Below, piece after piece: positions 15,431 to 22,690 of a stretch of DNA of 64,000 nucleotides. Position 1 is the stretch's first letter. Each line of letters begins with the position of its first letter. The translations under genes and the position numbers were made by a program. Below the pieces are notes generated by a model, which was given only the letters and a program-made list of their open reading frames with translations, was not told where the DNA came from and made no database searches. The stretch comes from Clostridia bacterium (GTDB lineage: Bacteria > Bacillota > Clostridia > Oscillospirales > CAG-272), in the NCBI GenBank assembly GCA_017407225.1, contig JAFQWY010000047.1, forward strand, positions 1 through 64,000, read 5' to 3'.

Positions 15431-17056
15431 ATGTCAGACATCTACAGTTATCATACTTTCCTCTTTCCCTTCGTCTGGGAAGGCCGCGGAAAACACAGTG
15501 TCCCTCTCGCCAAATTTCTCGAGCTCTTTGAAAACAACGTCAACTGGGAAAATGTCGATATGCCCGATGAACACCACATCACCCCTAATCCCCAGATTCT
15601 TAATATGGACGATGCGCTCCTGTTTTACAAAGAATACCAGTATTTTCATCCATATGCCCGAAAAGCACTCTACGGATTCGCGGAGGATATTGTCACCAAC
15701 TACTCCTTCCGCCCGAAAGACATCCGAAACCTCGCACACTACTATATCACGCGGACAGACGAAAAAGGATCCCGTAAATACTGCCTCCTCGTCAACGCCA
15801 TCAAACTGAAGATCTACAACACCGGCGTTGCCATCTTCATTCTCGAATGCGAAAACCACGGTGTCGGAGAAACACTCGATCCGGAAAGCGGCAAAGTGAC
15901 CGGCAAACTCGACCAGAGAACGCTTTCCGCCGTCAAGGAAATCAATGACTACGGTCGCCGCGTTGCCCTGCCCTATCTGCCGACTCCGCCGTATTACAGT
16001 TCCCTCACCGCCGATTCTCTTACCCTCGACATAGATAGCGTCGGGACATTTCAATCCGATTTCCGGAAATTCGCCAAAGAGATGAACTCGCTCGAAACCT
16101 TCGAACGTACCCTCTCCCTCACGCATTTCTGCGATTTCATCAAAAAGATTCTTCAATTCGGCAGAGACGATATTCGCTTCACCTCCAAGCTGACCGACAT
16201 CGATAAGAATACATATTACATCTATCCGGCACTCGACGACCGGATGTTTGTGGTGTGCTATGTCATGGATTCGGCAGAAATTGCGAAATTCACAAAGCGA
16301 AAAGATGACGGCGAACTGGTCTGCCTGACAGATGATACCCTCTCTAAAAGTCTTCATGAGCTGATCGCTATCGACCCTCCCGGAAATTGCTGTACACAGG
16401 ACATGAACCTCCGCAAAAGCTATTTGGAAACACATATGTACAACCGCTGGATCGATTACGGAACGCTTACAACGTACACGAACCAGTCGCTCATCAATCT
16501 CACGACAACGGACTGCCCGTCCTATCTGACCGACAGCTTCCTGACACAGTATGTACAGCTCTGCTGTCTCGTTCTCGTTCAGCGGGCATCGATTATTAAT
16601 TTCCAGCGGCAGACCTCTGCCATTTCGGCTCACGTAGAAGAACGTGGGCGGCAGATCAAACTTTCCACGGTATCGGAAGTCATGAAGCTGCAGGAACGTT
16701 TTGTAGCATTCCAGAACCAGCTCAGTTTCACGGAAGTATCACCGCAGGATCAGGGGATCGAAATATACGACAAACTGATGGAATTCTGCTTTATCGAAAA
16801 AGAACTTGATTCACTGAAAAACCAGCTCGACTGTCTGTGCAACGCGGCGAACACGAGTCTGGACTATAACTTTAATAAATACGCGCTGATCTTCGCAGTA
16901 CCGACGTTGGTTTCGGAGGTGGCAATCACTGCAATTGATATATTGGGAACGAATAACGGAAATTTTAATATATTTTCCAATCTGCAAATGGGGCTGTACG
17001 GTCTTTCCGGACTGGTCGTTGTATGGCTGCTGATCAAATACCGGAGGAGAAAATGA
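15431..17056 (+). CDS. Unknown CRISPR-embedded membrane protein with CorA-like C-terminal layout
   Basis: A 541-aa protein, start after AAAGGAGTCTCCC. Residues 1 to about 440 are soluble and not recognised. Then come a helical stretch (KLQERFVAFQNQLSFTEV; IEKELDSLKNQLDCLCNAA) and two membrane helices at about 484-505 and 518-536, joined by a 12-residue loop and ending in KYRRRK. A large cytoplasmic domain, long helix and two C-terminal helices is the layout of CorA-type channels. Some type III CRISPR loci carry CorA-family effectors triggered by nucleotide messengers, but no GMN motif is present, so homology is unproven. Its ATGA overlap with the next gene and position between arrays 2 and 3 make it a candidate effector or toxin. 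Confidence 0.75.
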   Translation: MSDIYSYHTFLFPFVWEGRGKHSVPLAKFLELFENNVNWENVDMPDEHHITPNPQILNMDDALLFYKEYQYFHPYARKALYGFAEDIVTNYSFRPKDIRNLAHYYITRTDEKGSRKYCLLVNAIKLKIYNTGVAIFILECENHGVGETLDPESGKVTGKLDQRTLSAVKEINDYGRRVALPYLPTPPYYSSLTADSLTLDIDSVGTFQSDFRKFAKEMNSLETFERTLSLTHFCDFIKKILQFGRDDIRFTSKLTDIDKNTYYIYPALDDRMFVVCYVMDSAEIAKFTKRKDDGELVCLTDDTLSKSLHELIAIDPPGNCCTQDMNLRKSYLETHMYNRWIDYGTLTTYTNQSLINLTTTDCPSYLTDSFLTQYVQLCCLVLVQRASIINFQRQTSAISAHVEERGRQIKLSTVSEVMKLQERFVAFQNQLSFTEVSPQDQGIEIYDKLMEFCFIEKELDSLKNQLDCLCNAANTSLDYNFNKYALIFAVPTLVSEVAITAIDILGTNNGNFNIFSNLQMGLYGLSGLVVVWLLIKYRRRK

Positions 17057-17676
17057 AGAACCTGAGAAATATCTTTTTGGAAACGCAGAGTCAACTGCAA
17101 ACCATAGACGAGCAGTTAAAAAGAATACAGAATTCTTCACCGGACATTGAAGAAAACCTCACAGATTACACAAATACAGTGAATGAATTTCTGCAGAGGG
17201 CAGATATAAAATCGTGCCTTATAGACCTCCGCAGCAGGATGTGGCATACCAATGTCAAGTATCATTTTGTCCGGAATAATCCGCGGCACAGGGAGCAGTA
17301 TTACTTCGCCCTGATCGCCATGGTCGGTTACGACAACTGGAAATACATCGATCCCACGATCCGAATGAACTGGGAATCTGCCAGACTGAGCTTTGACCGA
17401 ATGTACGGCATGGTCAAGGATTTTTCAGAAAATGCGGATATATACGCAGAACTGTTTGACGCAAAGAAGCCGCAGACTGAGGAAAAAGAAAATCGAAAAA
17501 AAGCCGTAAGTCTGGTTGCCAAGATTGCGAATACAGAAAAGAAAAGTGAGGAAATAGCAAATAAACTCGATACTTTGGCAAAAAAATTTGAACATCTGGA
17601 GACATTCCTTCCGCCGCGAAAAAACCTTGAAACAGTCCGTGACGCACTGAACGCATGGATTCCGCCGGAAGAATAA
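17053..17676 (+). CDS. Unknown coiled-coil protein coupled to the membrane protein
   Basis: A 207-aa soluble protein. Start at 17053 with ATGA overlapping the upstream stop and GGAGG 5 nt before it. Helical N-terminus (LETQSQLQTIDEQLKRIQ), a compact central part (SRMWHTNVKYHFVRNNPRHR, YYFALIAMVGYDNWKYIDP), and a C-terminal coiled coil (TEKKSEEIANKLDTLAKKFE). No catalytic motif is recognised. Tight coupling suggests a fixed-ratio partner of the 541-aa protein, perhaps a regulator or sensor. Confidence 0.75.
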   Translation: MKNLRNIFLETQSQLQTIDEQLKRIQNSSPDIEENLTDYTNTVNEFLQRADIKSCLIDLRSRMWHTNVKYHFVRNNPRHREQYYFALIAMVGYDNWKYIDPTIRMNWESARLSFDRMYGMVKDFSENADIYAELFDAKKPQTEEKENRKKAVSLVAKIANTEKKSEEIANKLDTLAKKFEHLETFLPPRKNLETVRDALNAWIPPEE

Positions 17677-17685
17677 ATAACAAAA

Positions 17686-17735
17686 GCCGGACGGTGCTGG
17701 TGAAAAGCCAACGCCGTCCGGCAATTTTGTTTTTG
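17686..17735 (+). terminator. Terminator of the accessory two-gene operon
   Basis: Stem GCCGGACGG (17686-17694) with CCGTCCGGC (17714-17722), then AATTTTGTTTTT. It lies 10 bp after the stop codon. Confidence 0.9.
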
Positions 17736-18061
17736 GGAAAGCTCTTATAAGCATGAAAAGATTACACCTTGCGTTTTGGACGCGGATATAAGAAAAAGGT
17801 GCCGGTTGGTACGTCCTTGACAGAATGTAATCATCAGGTAAGTACATCGCGGCCTGCGCGGAATCCTTGAACATCGAGCCGATCCTCAATGCAGCGGAGC
17901 TGACAGACACGAAATCACACGGCAACCGCGGAATCTGTGGATGAATACATAATCAGGGACGGATGTGTTTGTGGCTGCGGAGCAATCTCAGTCTCCCCTG
18001 TCATCAGACGATGCAAATGAGTTTAACTAAAAAATACGTGTTATCTGAGGATGAATTGAAG
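17736..18061. other. Gene-free stretch with relic sequences before array 3
   Basis: No intact gene. 17737-17760 (CTCTTATA..GCATGAAAAG) weakly resembles a repeat in array 1 orientation and may be a decayed repeat. A short gene-like remnant follows at 17843-17944. The rest is unremarkable. Confidence 0.4.
17843..17944 (+). pseudogene. Possible C-terminal remnant of an unknown gene
   Basis: An open stretch of 33 codons ending in TGA reads YIAACAESLNIEPILNAAEL then TDTKSHGNRGICG, which looks like real protein sequence. The frame is blocked upstream by TAA at 17828-17830 and has no start or ribosome site. The source gene is unknown. Confidence 0.3.
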
Positions 18062-18090
18062 TTGACAAACTACAGGTTGTGTGGTACAAT
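18062..18090 (+). promoter_or_regulatory. Leader promoter of CRISPR array 3
   Basis: TTGACA 18062-18067 and TACAAT 18085-18090, 17 bp apart, with AACTACAGGTTGTGTGG between. The first repeat begins 23 nt after the -10 box. Confidence 0.88.
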
Positions 18091-18113
18091 ATAAGCGAAT
18101 ACAAAATGTTCTT

Positions 18114-18410
18114 CTTTCCATACCTATATAAGAGATTGATACATCGATGTAAATGTTTTACGATTACCTCGAGTTCTTCGATCTTTCCATACCTATATAA
18201 GAGATTGATACGTTTTTTGCAAGAGCCATACTGGTACTTAGCGCTAAACTTTCCATACCTATATAAGAGATTGATACCCGTAAACATCGTCAAGAGTGAT
18301 TCCCTCATAGTTTACTTTCCATACCTATATAAGAGATTGATACACTCTGATTACGCTGTTATTATCTGCACGGTTGGCAACCTTTCCATACCTATATAAG
18401 AGATTGATTC
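18114..18410 (+). CRISPR. CRISPR array 3: 5 repeats, 4 spacers
   Basis: Repeats start at 18114, 18183, 18249, 18315 and 18382; the last ends GATTGATTC, a degenerate distal copy. The repeat is the array 1 form (A at position 17). Spacers are 37-40 nt. Their reverse complements read like coding sequence, e.g. NYEGITLDDVYG (18278-18314) and IEELEVIVKHLHR (18143-18182). Confidence 0.97.
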
Positions 18411-18487
18411 CGAATTCATGAGGTATGGTTCCAGGCACAGTCCACACTCCGCTGATATTGTCCATTCATCTTCTTCCCAAAACAAAA

Positions 18488-18529
18488 ACAGCCGTGCGGC
18501 TCTGGTTTGTTCCAGCAGCGTACGGCTGT
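18488..18529. terminator. Terminator between array 3 and cas6
   Basis: Stem ACAGCCGT (18488-18495) with ACGGCTGT (18522-18529). On the minus strand it is followed by TTTTGTTTTGG, on the plus strand by CGTTTTTG, so it can end both converging transcripts. Confidence 0.75.
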
Positions 18530-18542
18530 CGTTTTTGATTCA

Positions 18543-19277
18543 TTATATTGTACTCACCAGCCCGAATCCCTCGGAATTCTTGCTTCCGATGCCGGTCTGG
18601 TACAGGAAATCAAGCGTCTGTGCGTTCCCGGCAAGGATAAACTCACCATGCCACGCCGTGATAAAAGTGCTTTTGAACTTCGTCTTCCGACAAACAAAAC
18701 GGCAGTCCTCAGCAGGTTCCACAATTACGGAAAAACCGTCATCATTACCGTAATAACTCCGCCACTTCCTGCGAGCGCCGGCTTCGACCGCCCGATAAAA
18801 CCGTTCCTCCTCCGGGCTAAAGTAAGTAGTATAGCCGTTTTCCTCCGTCCGATAAGCAGCTGCCGGCGACAGAGTACGTACACGGATGCGATCGGTGAAG
18901 ATGTGGTCATCCCCAAGCCGTGCTCTTACAGTAACGGTATTATCCCCCAAACGAACGGTCGGGTGGGATGAAAAGTGAGAAAACAGCAGCCCGATAAAAT
19001 AGGGCTGGATGCTCCGCACTTCGAGAGTGATATCTGAAAAATAGGTTATTGTCCGGTCTGCGTGATTCACACAATACCGCCCTGTCGTTTGGAGTTCACT
19101 GAAGCCGAAGAGTTTGAACCTGCGGCCGCTGTCAGTATAGCCCTGATTGTGAAGAAAATCCGAATATCCGGGATCGGATGAAAGGGCATGATAAAGCAGT
19201 CCCTGCAGCATCCATGAGGAGGCAAGAGAGAGCGTGACAGGACCATCTGTCTGGGAAAAAGTGAGAATAAGCTGCAT
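18543..19277 (-). CDS. cas6: Cas6 CRISPR repeat endoribonuclease
   Basis: A 244-aa protein with ferredoxin-like Cas6 features: LQGLLYHALSSDPGYSDFLH near the N-terminus, FKLFGFSEL, and the C-terminal glycine-rich loop GIGSKNSEGFGLV (229-241). H31 or H44 may be the general acid; this is not settled by sequence. Cas6 cuts the repeat transcript to make crRNA with an 8-nt handle, here probably ATTGATAC. AAAGGAG lies 7 nt before the start. The 5' untranslated region contains a decayed leader and two degenerate repeats, so Cas6 may bind its own mRNA. It converges on array 3. Confidence 0.92.
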   Translation of the reverse strand: MQLILTFSQTDGPVTLSLASSWMLQGLLYHALSSDPGYSDFLHNQGYTDSGRRFKLFGFSELQTTGRYCVNHADRTITYFSDITLEVRSIQPYFIGLLFSHFSSHPTVRLGDNTVTVRARLGDDHIFTDRIRVRTLSPAAAYRTEENGYTTYFSPEEERFYRAVEAGARRKWRSYYGNDDGFSVIVEPAEDCRFVCRKTKFKSTFITAWHGEFILAGNAQTLDFLYQTGIGSKNSEGFGLVSTI

Positions 19278-19292
19278 GTTGACACTCCTTTC

Positions 19293-19376
19293 AGAATCGC
19301 TGAAACAGGTATGGAAAAGTCAGCCGGATGCTATTTTGTTTGTTTTTTTGTGAAACTTATATATAGGCATGGAATG
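19293..19376 (-). repeat. Decayed mini-array in the cas6 5' untranslated region
   Basis: On the minus strand a first degenerate repeat at 19376-19350 begins CATTCCATGCCTATATA and ends TTTCAC. A 31-nt spacer-like stretch follows, then a second at 19318-19293 containing TTTCCATACCTGTTTCAG and CGATTC. The second ends only a few bases before the AAAGGAG of cas6. Position and order match a true leader-repeat-spacer-repeat unit. Confidence 0.75.
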
Positions 19377-19399
19377 AACAGCAATTCTTGTTCGTGCAT

Positions 19400-19428
19400 A
19401 TTCTACCACACAAACTGTAATTTGTCAA
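19400..19428 (-). promoter_or_regulatory. Leader-derived promoter of cas6
   Basis: Minus strand TTGACA (19428-19423) and TAGAAT (19405-19400), 17 bp apart, with AATTACAGTTTGTGTGG between. The -10 box ends 23 nt before the first degenerate repeat, exactly as in the three array leaders. Confidence 0.85.
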
Positions 19429-19522
19429 GATCAAGAGATATAATGCCGTCAGCACTCTCTTTATAACAGTTGATATAGGTTGTCTGCAGACAGTACAGAT
19501 TTGTGTAAGCCGCCCAGCCATC
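19429..19522 (-). pseudogene. Fragment of a sugar-binding lipoprotein gene
   Basis: Minus strand reads DGWAAYTNLYCLQTTYINCY then KESADGIISLDLDK, nearly identical to the segment YGWAAYTNLYCLQATYINCY of the lipoprotein at 195-1619. The similarity ends at the cas6 leader TTGACA and, on the other side, close to the corrinoid gene terminator. It is a remnant of a related gene cut at the CRISPR locus boundary. Confidence 0.85.
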
Positions 19523-19552
19523 CTTACCGCTCCATATCCGATTTACTCACAA

Positions 19553-19582
19553 AAAACCGGACTCCCATGGGAATCCGGTTTT
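19553..19582. terminator. Terminator of the corrinoid methyltransferase operon
   Basis: AAAACCGGACTCCC pairs with GGGAATCCGGTTTT around a two-base loop, with A- and T-runs on either side. On the minus strand it follows the corrinoid protein stop. Confidence 0.8.
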
Positions 19583-19618
19583 CTTTTTTCCTCACACAGG
19601 CAAAATCGCCCGGTATGT

Positions 19619-20251
19619 TTACTTGGTCAGATATGCCATTGCCGCGTCGGATGCGGAGGATGCATCGGAGGTGTAGCAGTCCGCACCGATCCTGTCGCAG
19701 TATTCCTGGGTGATGGGTGCGCCGCCGACCATGATGAATACCCTGTCACGGATGCCGGCTTCTTCCGACTTCTTCACAACCGCTTCCATTTCGTTCATGG
19801 TGGTAGTCAGGAGTGCGGAGCAGCAGATGATCTGTGCATCGTTTTCCTGTACCGCTGCGATGAACTGTTCCGCGGATACGTCAACGCCCAAGTCGATCAC
19901 GTTGATTCCCTTGCCTTCCAGCATCATCTTGACCAGGTTCTTGCCGATATCGTGAAGGTCGCCCTTGACGGTGCCGATGACTGCGGTGCCGGGAGCCTTG
20001 ATGTCAGCGGACGCCATGTGGGGCTTGAGAATCGTCACGCCGGCGTTCATGGCCCGTGCCGCGATGAGAACTTCGGGAACGTAAACTTCGTTGTTCTTGA
20101 ATTTGTCGCCGATTGCGCTCATGCCCGGGAGAAGACCCTGTTCCAGAATATCCTTTGCGGAAACACCGGCTTCCAGTGCTTCGGTGACCATCGTCTTGAC
20201 GATCTTTGACTTGCCGGTTTCCACCATTTTGCTCAGTTCAATAAAATCCAT
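19619..20251 (-). CDS. Cobalamin-binding corrinoid protein of a methyltransferase system
   Basis: A 210-aa protein with an N-terminal helical cap and a B12-binding Rossmann domain. GTVKGDLHDIGKNLV is the DxHxxG motif whose histidine ligates cobalt, and VGGAPITQEYCDRIGAD is the second B12 motif. This matches MtaC/MtbC-type proteins that carry a methyl group between a substrate-specific methyltransferase and an acceptor. The UroD-family gene 32 bp upstream is the natural partner. The methyl donor is unknown and no reactivation enzyme is visible. Confidence 0.9.
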   Translation of the reverse strand: MDFIELSKMVETGKSKIVKTMVTEALEAGVSAKDILEQGLLPGMSAIGDKFKNNEVYVPEVLIAARAMNAGVTILKPHMASADIKAPGTAVIGTVKGDLHDIGKNLVKMMLEGKGINVIDLGVDVSAEQFIAAVQENDAQIICCSALLTTTMNEMEAVVKKSEEAGIRDRVFIMVGGAPITQEYCDRIGADCYTSDASSASDAAMAYLTK

Positions 20252-20283
20252 GTTATTTCTCCTTATCTGATTTCTCTCTTCCC

Positions 20284-21525
20284 TTACGGCTGCCAGTAGC
20301 GTTCAATGCATTCCTTGGCGATTTCCACGTACCGTCTGCCGCGGTTGTAGTCGCCGAAAATGGTCAGAACTTCTCTCTGCGCCATCTCGAACAGGCATCC
20401 GCTTGCGGATTCGCAGACCATCTTGAAATACTTCTTCAGAGCCTCTTCATCCAGGGGACCGGGATTGGTGACGTATTCCGCACGGGGCTTGCTGTAATAA
20501 ATGACGTTGGTGCCGCGGAGGTATTCGCCCACCTGCGCTTCGTTGTTGAAGGGAGATACGGACAGCTTCCGCAGATTCTTCCACTTGGACAGGTAATCCT
20601 GCCAGATGGCGTCCACACGTTCGCAGCAGCCGTAGGACAGAAGTCCCATCCGCTTTACCAGGCGATCCTGATACTGGAATACGAACTCTCCGAATACTTC
20701 CGGTGCCACTGCGGTGGTTTCCTGAGATTCCAGGAAGCCCCAGCAGTCGGTAGTCTTCACAGCGGAATCCGCGGGCAGCTCATTGGTATAGGAATAGCTT
20801 TCCTGGGGCAGGGGGGAGATGCCGACGGTGGGAAGCAGAAGCTTTTCCCGCTCGAGGAAATCGTAGTAATCCTCATACACCTTCGTCGCCATATCCATTA
20901 CTTTGTGGAGGGTGTCCGGGCAGTCGTACATGGACAGATAGTAGTTTTCCATCCCCATCAGATGCACCAGAGGATTGGTTATGGCGCCGGTGAGGGAATG
21001 CATCACGATTTTCGTGGGCAGAATATCGCCGAACAGCTCGCCCAGCCAGCCGCAGTATTCCACGGTTCCCTTCAGATCCGCGCCGAATCTGCCGCCCTTG
21101 AGCTTTTCCCAGTCCTCTTCCAGATCCTCAATGACCGGGTCGATGTGGTATCCGCTGCCCACCTTTCCGGGAATCCGGCTGGTTTTTGCTCCGATTCCGA
21201 AGGGGCTTGCCCATGTACGGAGACCGATGGGAAGCTCATTTGAAAGAGGAGTATCGTCGTCAAACAGCTCCCGTCCAACCATCGTGGAGAGCAGGTAGGA
21301 TTCCACCCCCCGTGCCGCTCCGGATTCGCACTGCATACGTGGGGAGATCACTTCATGACCGAAATTGCTGAACAGGAGGCGCACGGTGGGAGATTCCTTT
21401 CTGCCCTCGGCCAGTGCGTTCCATTTTTTCATGATTTCTTCGTTCTTCGGAGAGTTTGCCAGTTCCTGACGCTGTTTCGCCAGTGCGCGGAGTCTTTCTC
21501 TGTCTTTGGAGGGGATCTGTTCCAT
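20284..21525 (-). CDS. Uroporphyrinogen decarboxylase-family corrinoid methyltransferase
   Basis: A 413-aa protein; start after AAGGAGAAACA. Adjacency to a corrinoid protein points to a MtaB/MtbA-like or O-demethylase-like role rather than heme synthesis. Conserved-looking parts include IVMHSLTGAITNPLVHLMG and a final YVEIAKECIERY helix; a motif WGFLESQETTAVAPEVFGEF occurs mid-protein. The family call rests on overall pattern and context; the substrate (methanol, methylamine or methoxylated compound) cannot be assigned. Its promoter is divergent from an AraC regulator. Confidence 0.75.
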   Translation of the reverse strand: MEQIPSKDRERLRALAKQRQELANSPKNEEIMKKWNALAEGRKESPTVRLLFSNFGHEVISPRMQCESGAARGVESYLLSTMVGRELFDDDTPLSNELPIGLRTWASPFGIGAKTSRIPGKVGSGYHIDPVIEDLEEDWEKLKGGRFGADLKGTVEYCGWLGELFGDILPTKIVMHSLTGAITNPLVHLMGMENYYLSMYDCPDTLHKVMDMATKVYEDYYDFLEREKLLLPTVGISPLPQESYSYTNELPADSAVKTTDCWGFLESQETTAVAPEVFGEFVFQYQDRLVKRMGLLSYGCCERVDAIWQDYLSKWKNLRKLSVSPFNNEAQVGEYLRGTNVIYYSKPRAEYVTNPGPLDEEALKKYFKMVCESASGCLFEMAQREVLTIFGDYNRGRRYVEIAKECIERYWQP

Positions 21526-21589
21526 ATTGTTTCTCCTTTTTATTGTACACCGGAAAATGCCGCTCCGGATGTACGATGTCGTTATTGTT

Positions 21590-21618
21590 ATAATACCATA
21601 AAGAGAAAGCTTTGTAAA
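21590..21618 (-). promoter_or_regulatory. Promoter of the corrinoid methyltransferase operon
   Basis: Minus strand TTTACA (21618-21613) and TATTAT (21595-21590) with 17 bp between them. Confidence 0.7.
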
Positions 21619-21686
21619 GAATCGTTATGGGGAAAATACAGTACAAAATTGCTGTATGACAGAGAGCAATCAGCACATTGTGTCTC

Positions 21687-21715
21687 TTGTTTATCCATTT
21701 CAAATCTTGTATAAT
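21687..21715 (+). promoter_or_regulatory. Promoter of the AraC-family gene at 21765
   Basis: TTGTTT 21687-21692 and TATAAT 21710-21715 with 17 bp between them; back-to-back with the methyltransferase promoter. Confidence 0.65.
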
Positions 21716-21764
21716 ATAATTAAATAAGACTATATACTGGGCGCATTATACTGGGGAGAGAGTG

Positions 21765-22631
21765 ATGATTCCGAATAAAGAACCTTATACTTTTCACGAT
21801 CGCAAGGAAGTTCGTGTTTCCTCCCCGGACAGTTTTGCGGAAAGTTTTCCTTTTTCCTGCGTGGAATCCGGAAAATTTTCCATGGGGGATCAGTACATCA
21901 CCAGACGCGATGGACTTGCGAACTATCTAATGATCCTGACAACCGACGGCTGCGGAAAAATGCTTTACAAAGGCGAGGAATGTCTTCTGAAAAAAGGCAG
22001 CGCCGTCCTGATTGACTGCCGTCCGTATCAGGAATACTTCACCATGCCGAACCAGAAATGGTGTTTTTATTACACCCATTTCAATGCGCTCTCCATGGCG
22101 GGGTACAGTGTACTGACGGATACACTGACTCCGGTCATGCTTCGTTCGGAAAAATACGGCTGTGAGCTGATGGAACAGATTTACAGCCATATTCTGTATA
22201 CCGGTATGCTGTCACGGGCCTATCAGAGCAATTCCATATCAAATCTTCTCACGGAAATGCTTTTTTCACTCCGGTCCGCAGGTTCGGTTCAGAACAGCGA
22301 AATCATCGAGAACCTGACGGAACTGGCGGATTATATCCGGAATCACTGCACGGAGCCTCTGCATCTGGACGATTTTTCACAGTTCTCCAACCTGAGCAAG
22401 CATCATCTGATCCGTATATTCGGTCAGCAGTTCGGAATGCCGCCGTACCGGTATCTCCATTTCTGCCGCATCAATCTGGCACAGCATCTCCTCCGCGGCA
22501 CCAATATGACCATTACGGAAATTGCCCACGAAGTCGGCTACAGTGATCCCGTTGTTTTCACGAGACATTTCCGTTCCTTCAACAACATCGCACCGGGTGC
22601 TTACCGGAAAAACGCTGATCCTGCCGACTGA
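21765..22631 (+). CDS. AraC-family transcriptional regulator
   Basis: N-terminal cupin-like sensor domain and a C-terminal AraC DNA-binding domain ending IAHEVGYSDPVVFTRHFRSF. ATG 21765 is preferred (GGGGAGAG five bases away); GTG 21762 is the alternative. It is divergent from the UroD/corrinoid operon and upstream of a sugar-binding lipoprotein, so it may control either. Confidence 0.88.
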   Translation: MIPNKEPYTFHDRKEVRVSSPDSFAESFPFSCVESGKFSMGDQYITRRDGLANYLMILTTDGCGKMLYKGEECLLKKGSAVLIDCRPYQEYFTMPNQKWCFYYTHFNALSMAGYSVLTDTLTPVMLRSEKYGCELMEQIYSHILYTGMLSRAYQSNSISNLLTEMLFSLRSAGSVQNSEIIENLTELADYIRNHCTEPLHLDDFSQFSNLSKHHLIRIFGQQFGMPPYRYLHFCRINLAQHLLRGTNMTITEIAHEVGYSDPVVFTRHFRSFNNIAPGAYRKNADPAD

Positions 22632-22690
22632 CCCGCTCACTGAACGCTTTTCATATCAATTTAATATATACTTGCAACAGGAGGTTTTTC

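Noticed and set aside
15431-17056. Calling the 541-aa protein a Cas10, Cas13 or other known effector
   Set aside because: No GGDD palm motif, no HD motif and no pair of R-x4-H HEPN motifs is visible; only the membrane-tail architecture is suggestive.
17425-17925. Minus-strand open frame of 166 codons near the accessory genes
   Set aside because: It crosses the terminator and lies antisense to the 207-aa gene; it lacks a start context.
18079-18399. Open frame repeating FPYLYKRLI
   Set aside because: It is array 3 read as protein.
19619-21525. A cobalamin riboswitch upstream of the corrinoid/UroD operon
   Set aside because: The 65 bp between the promoter and the UroD start is too short, and no B12-box-like sequence was seen.
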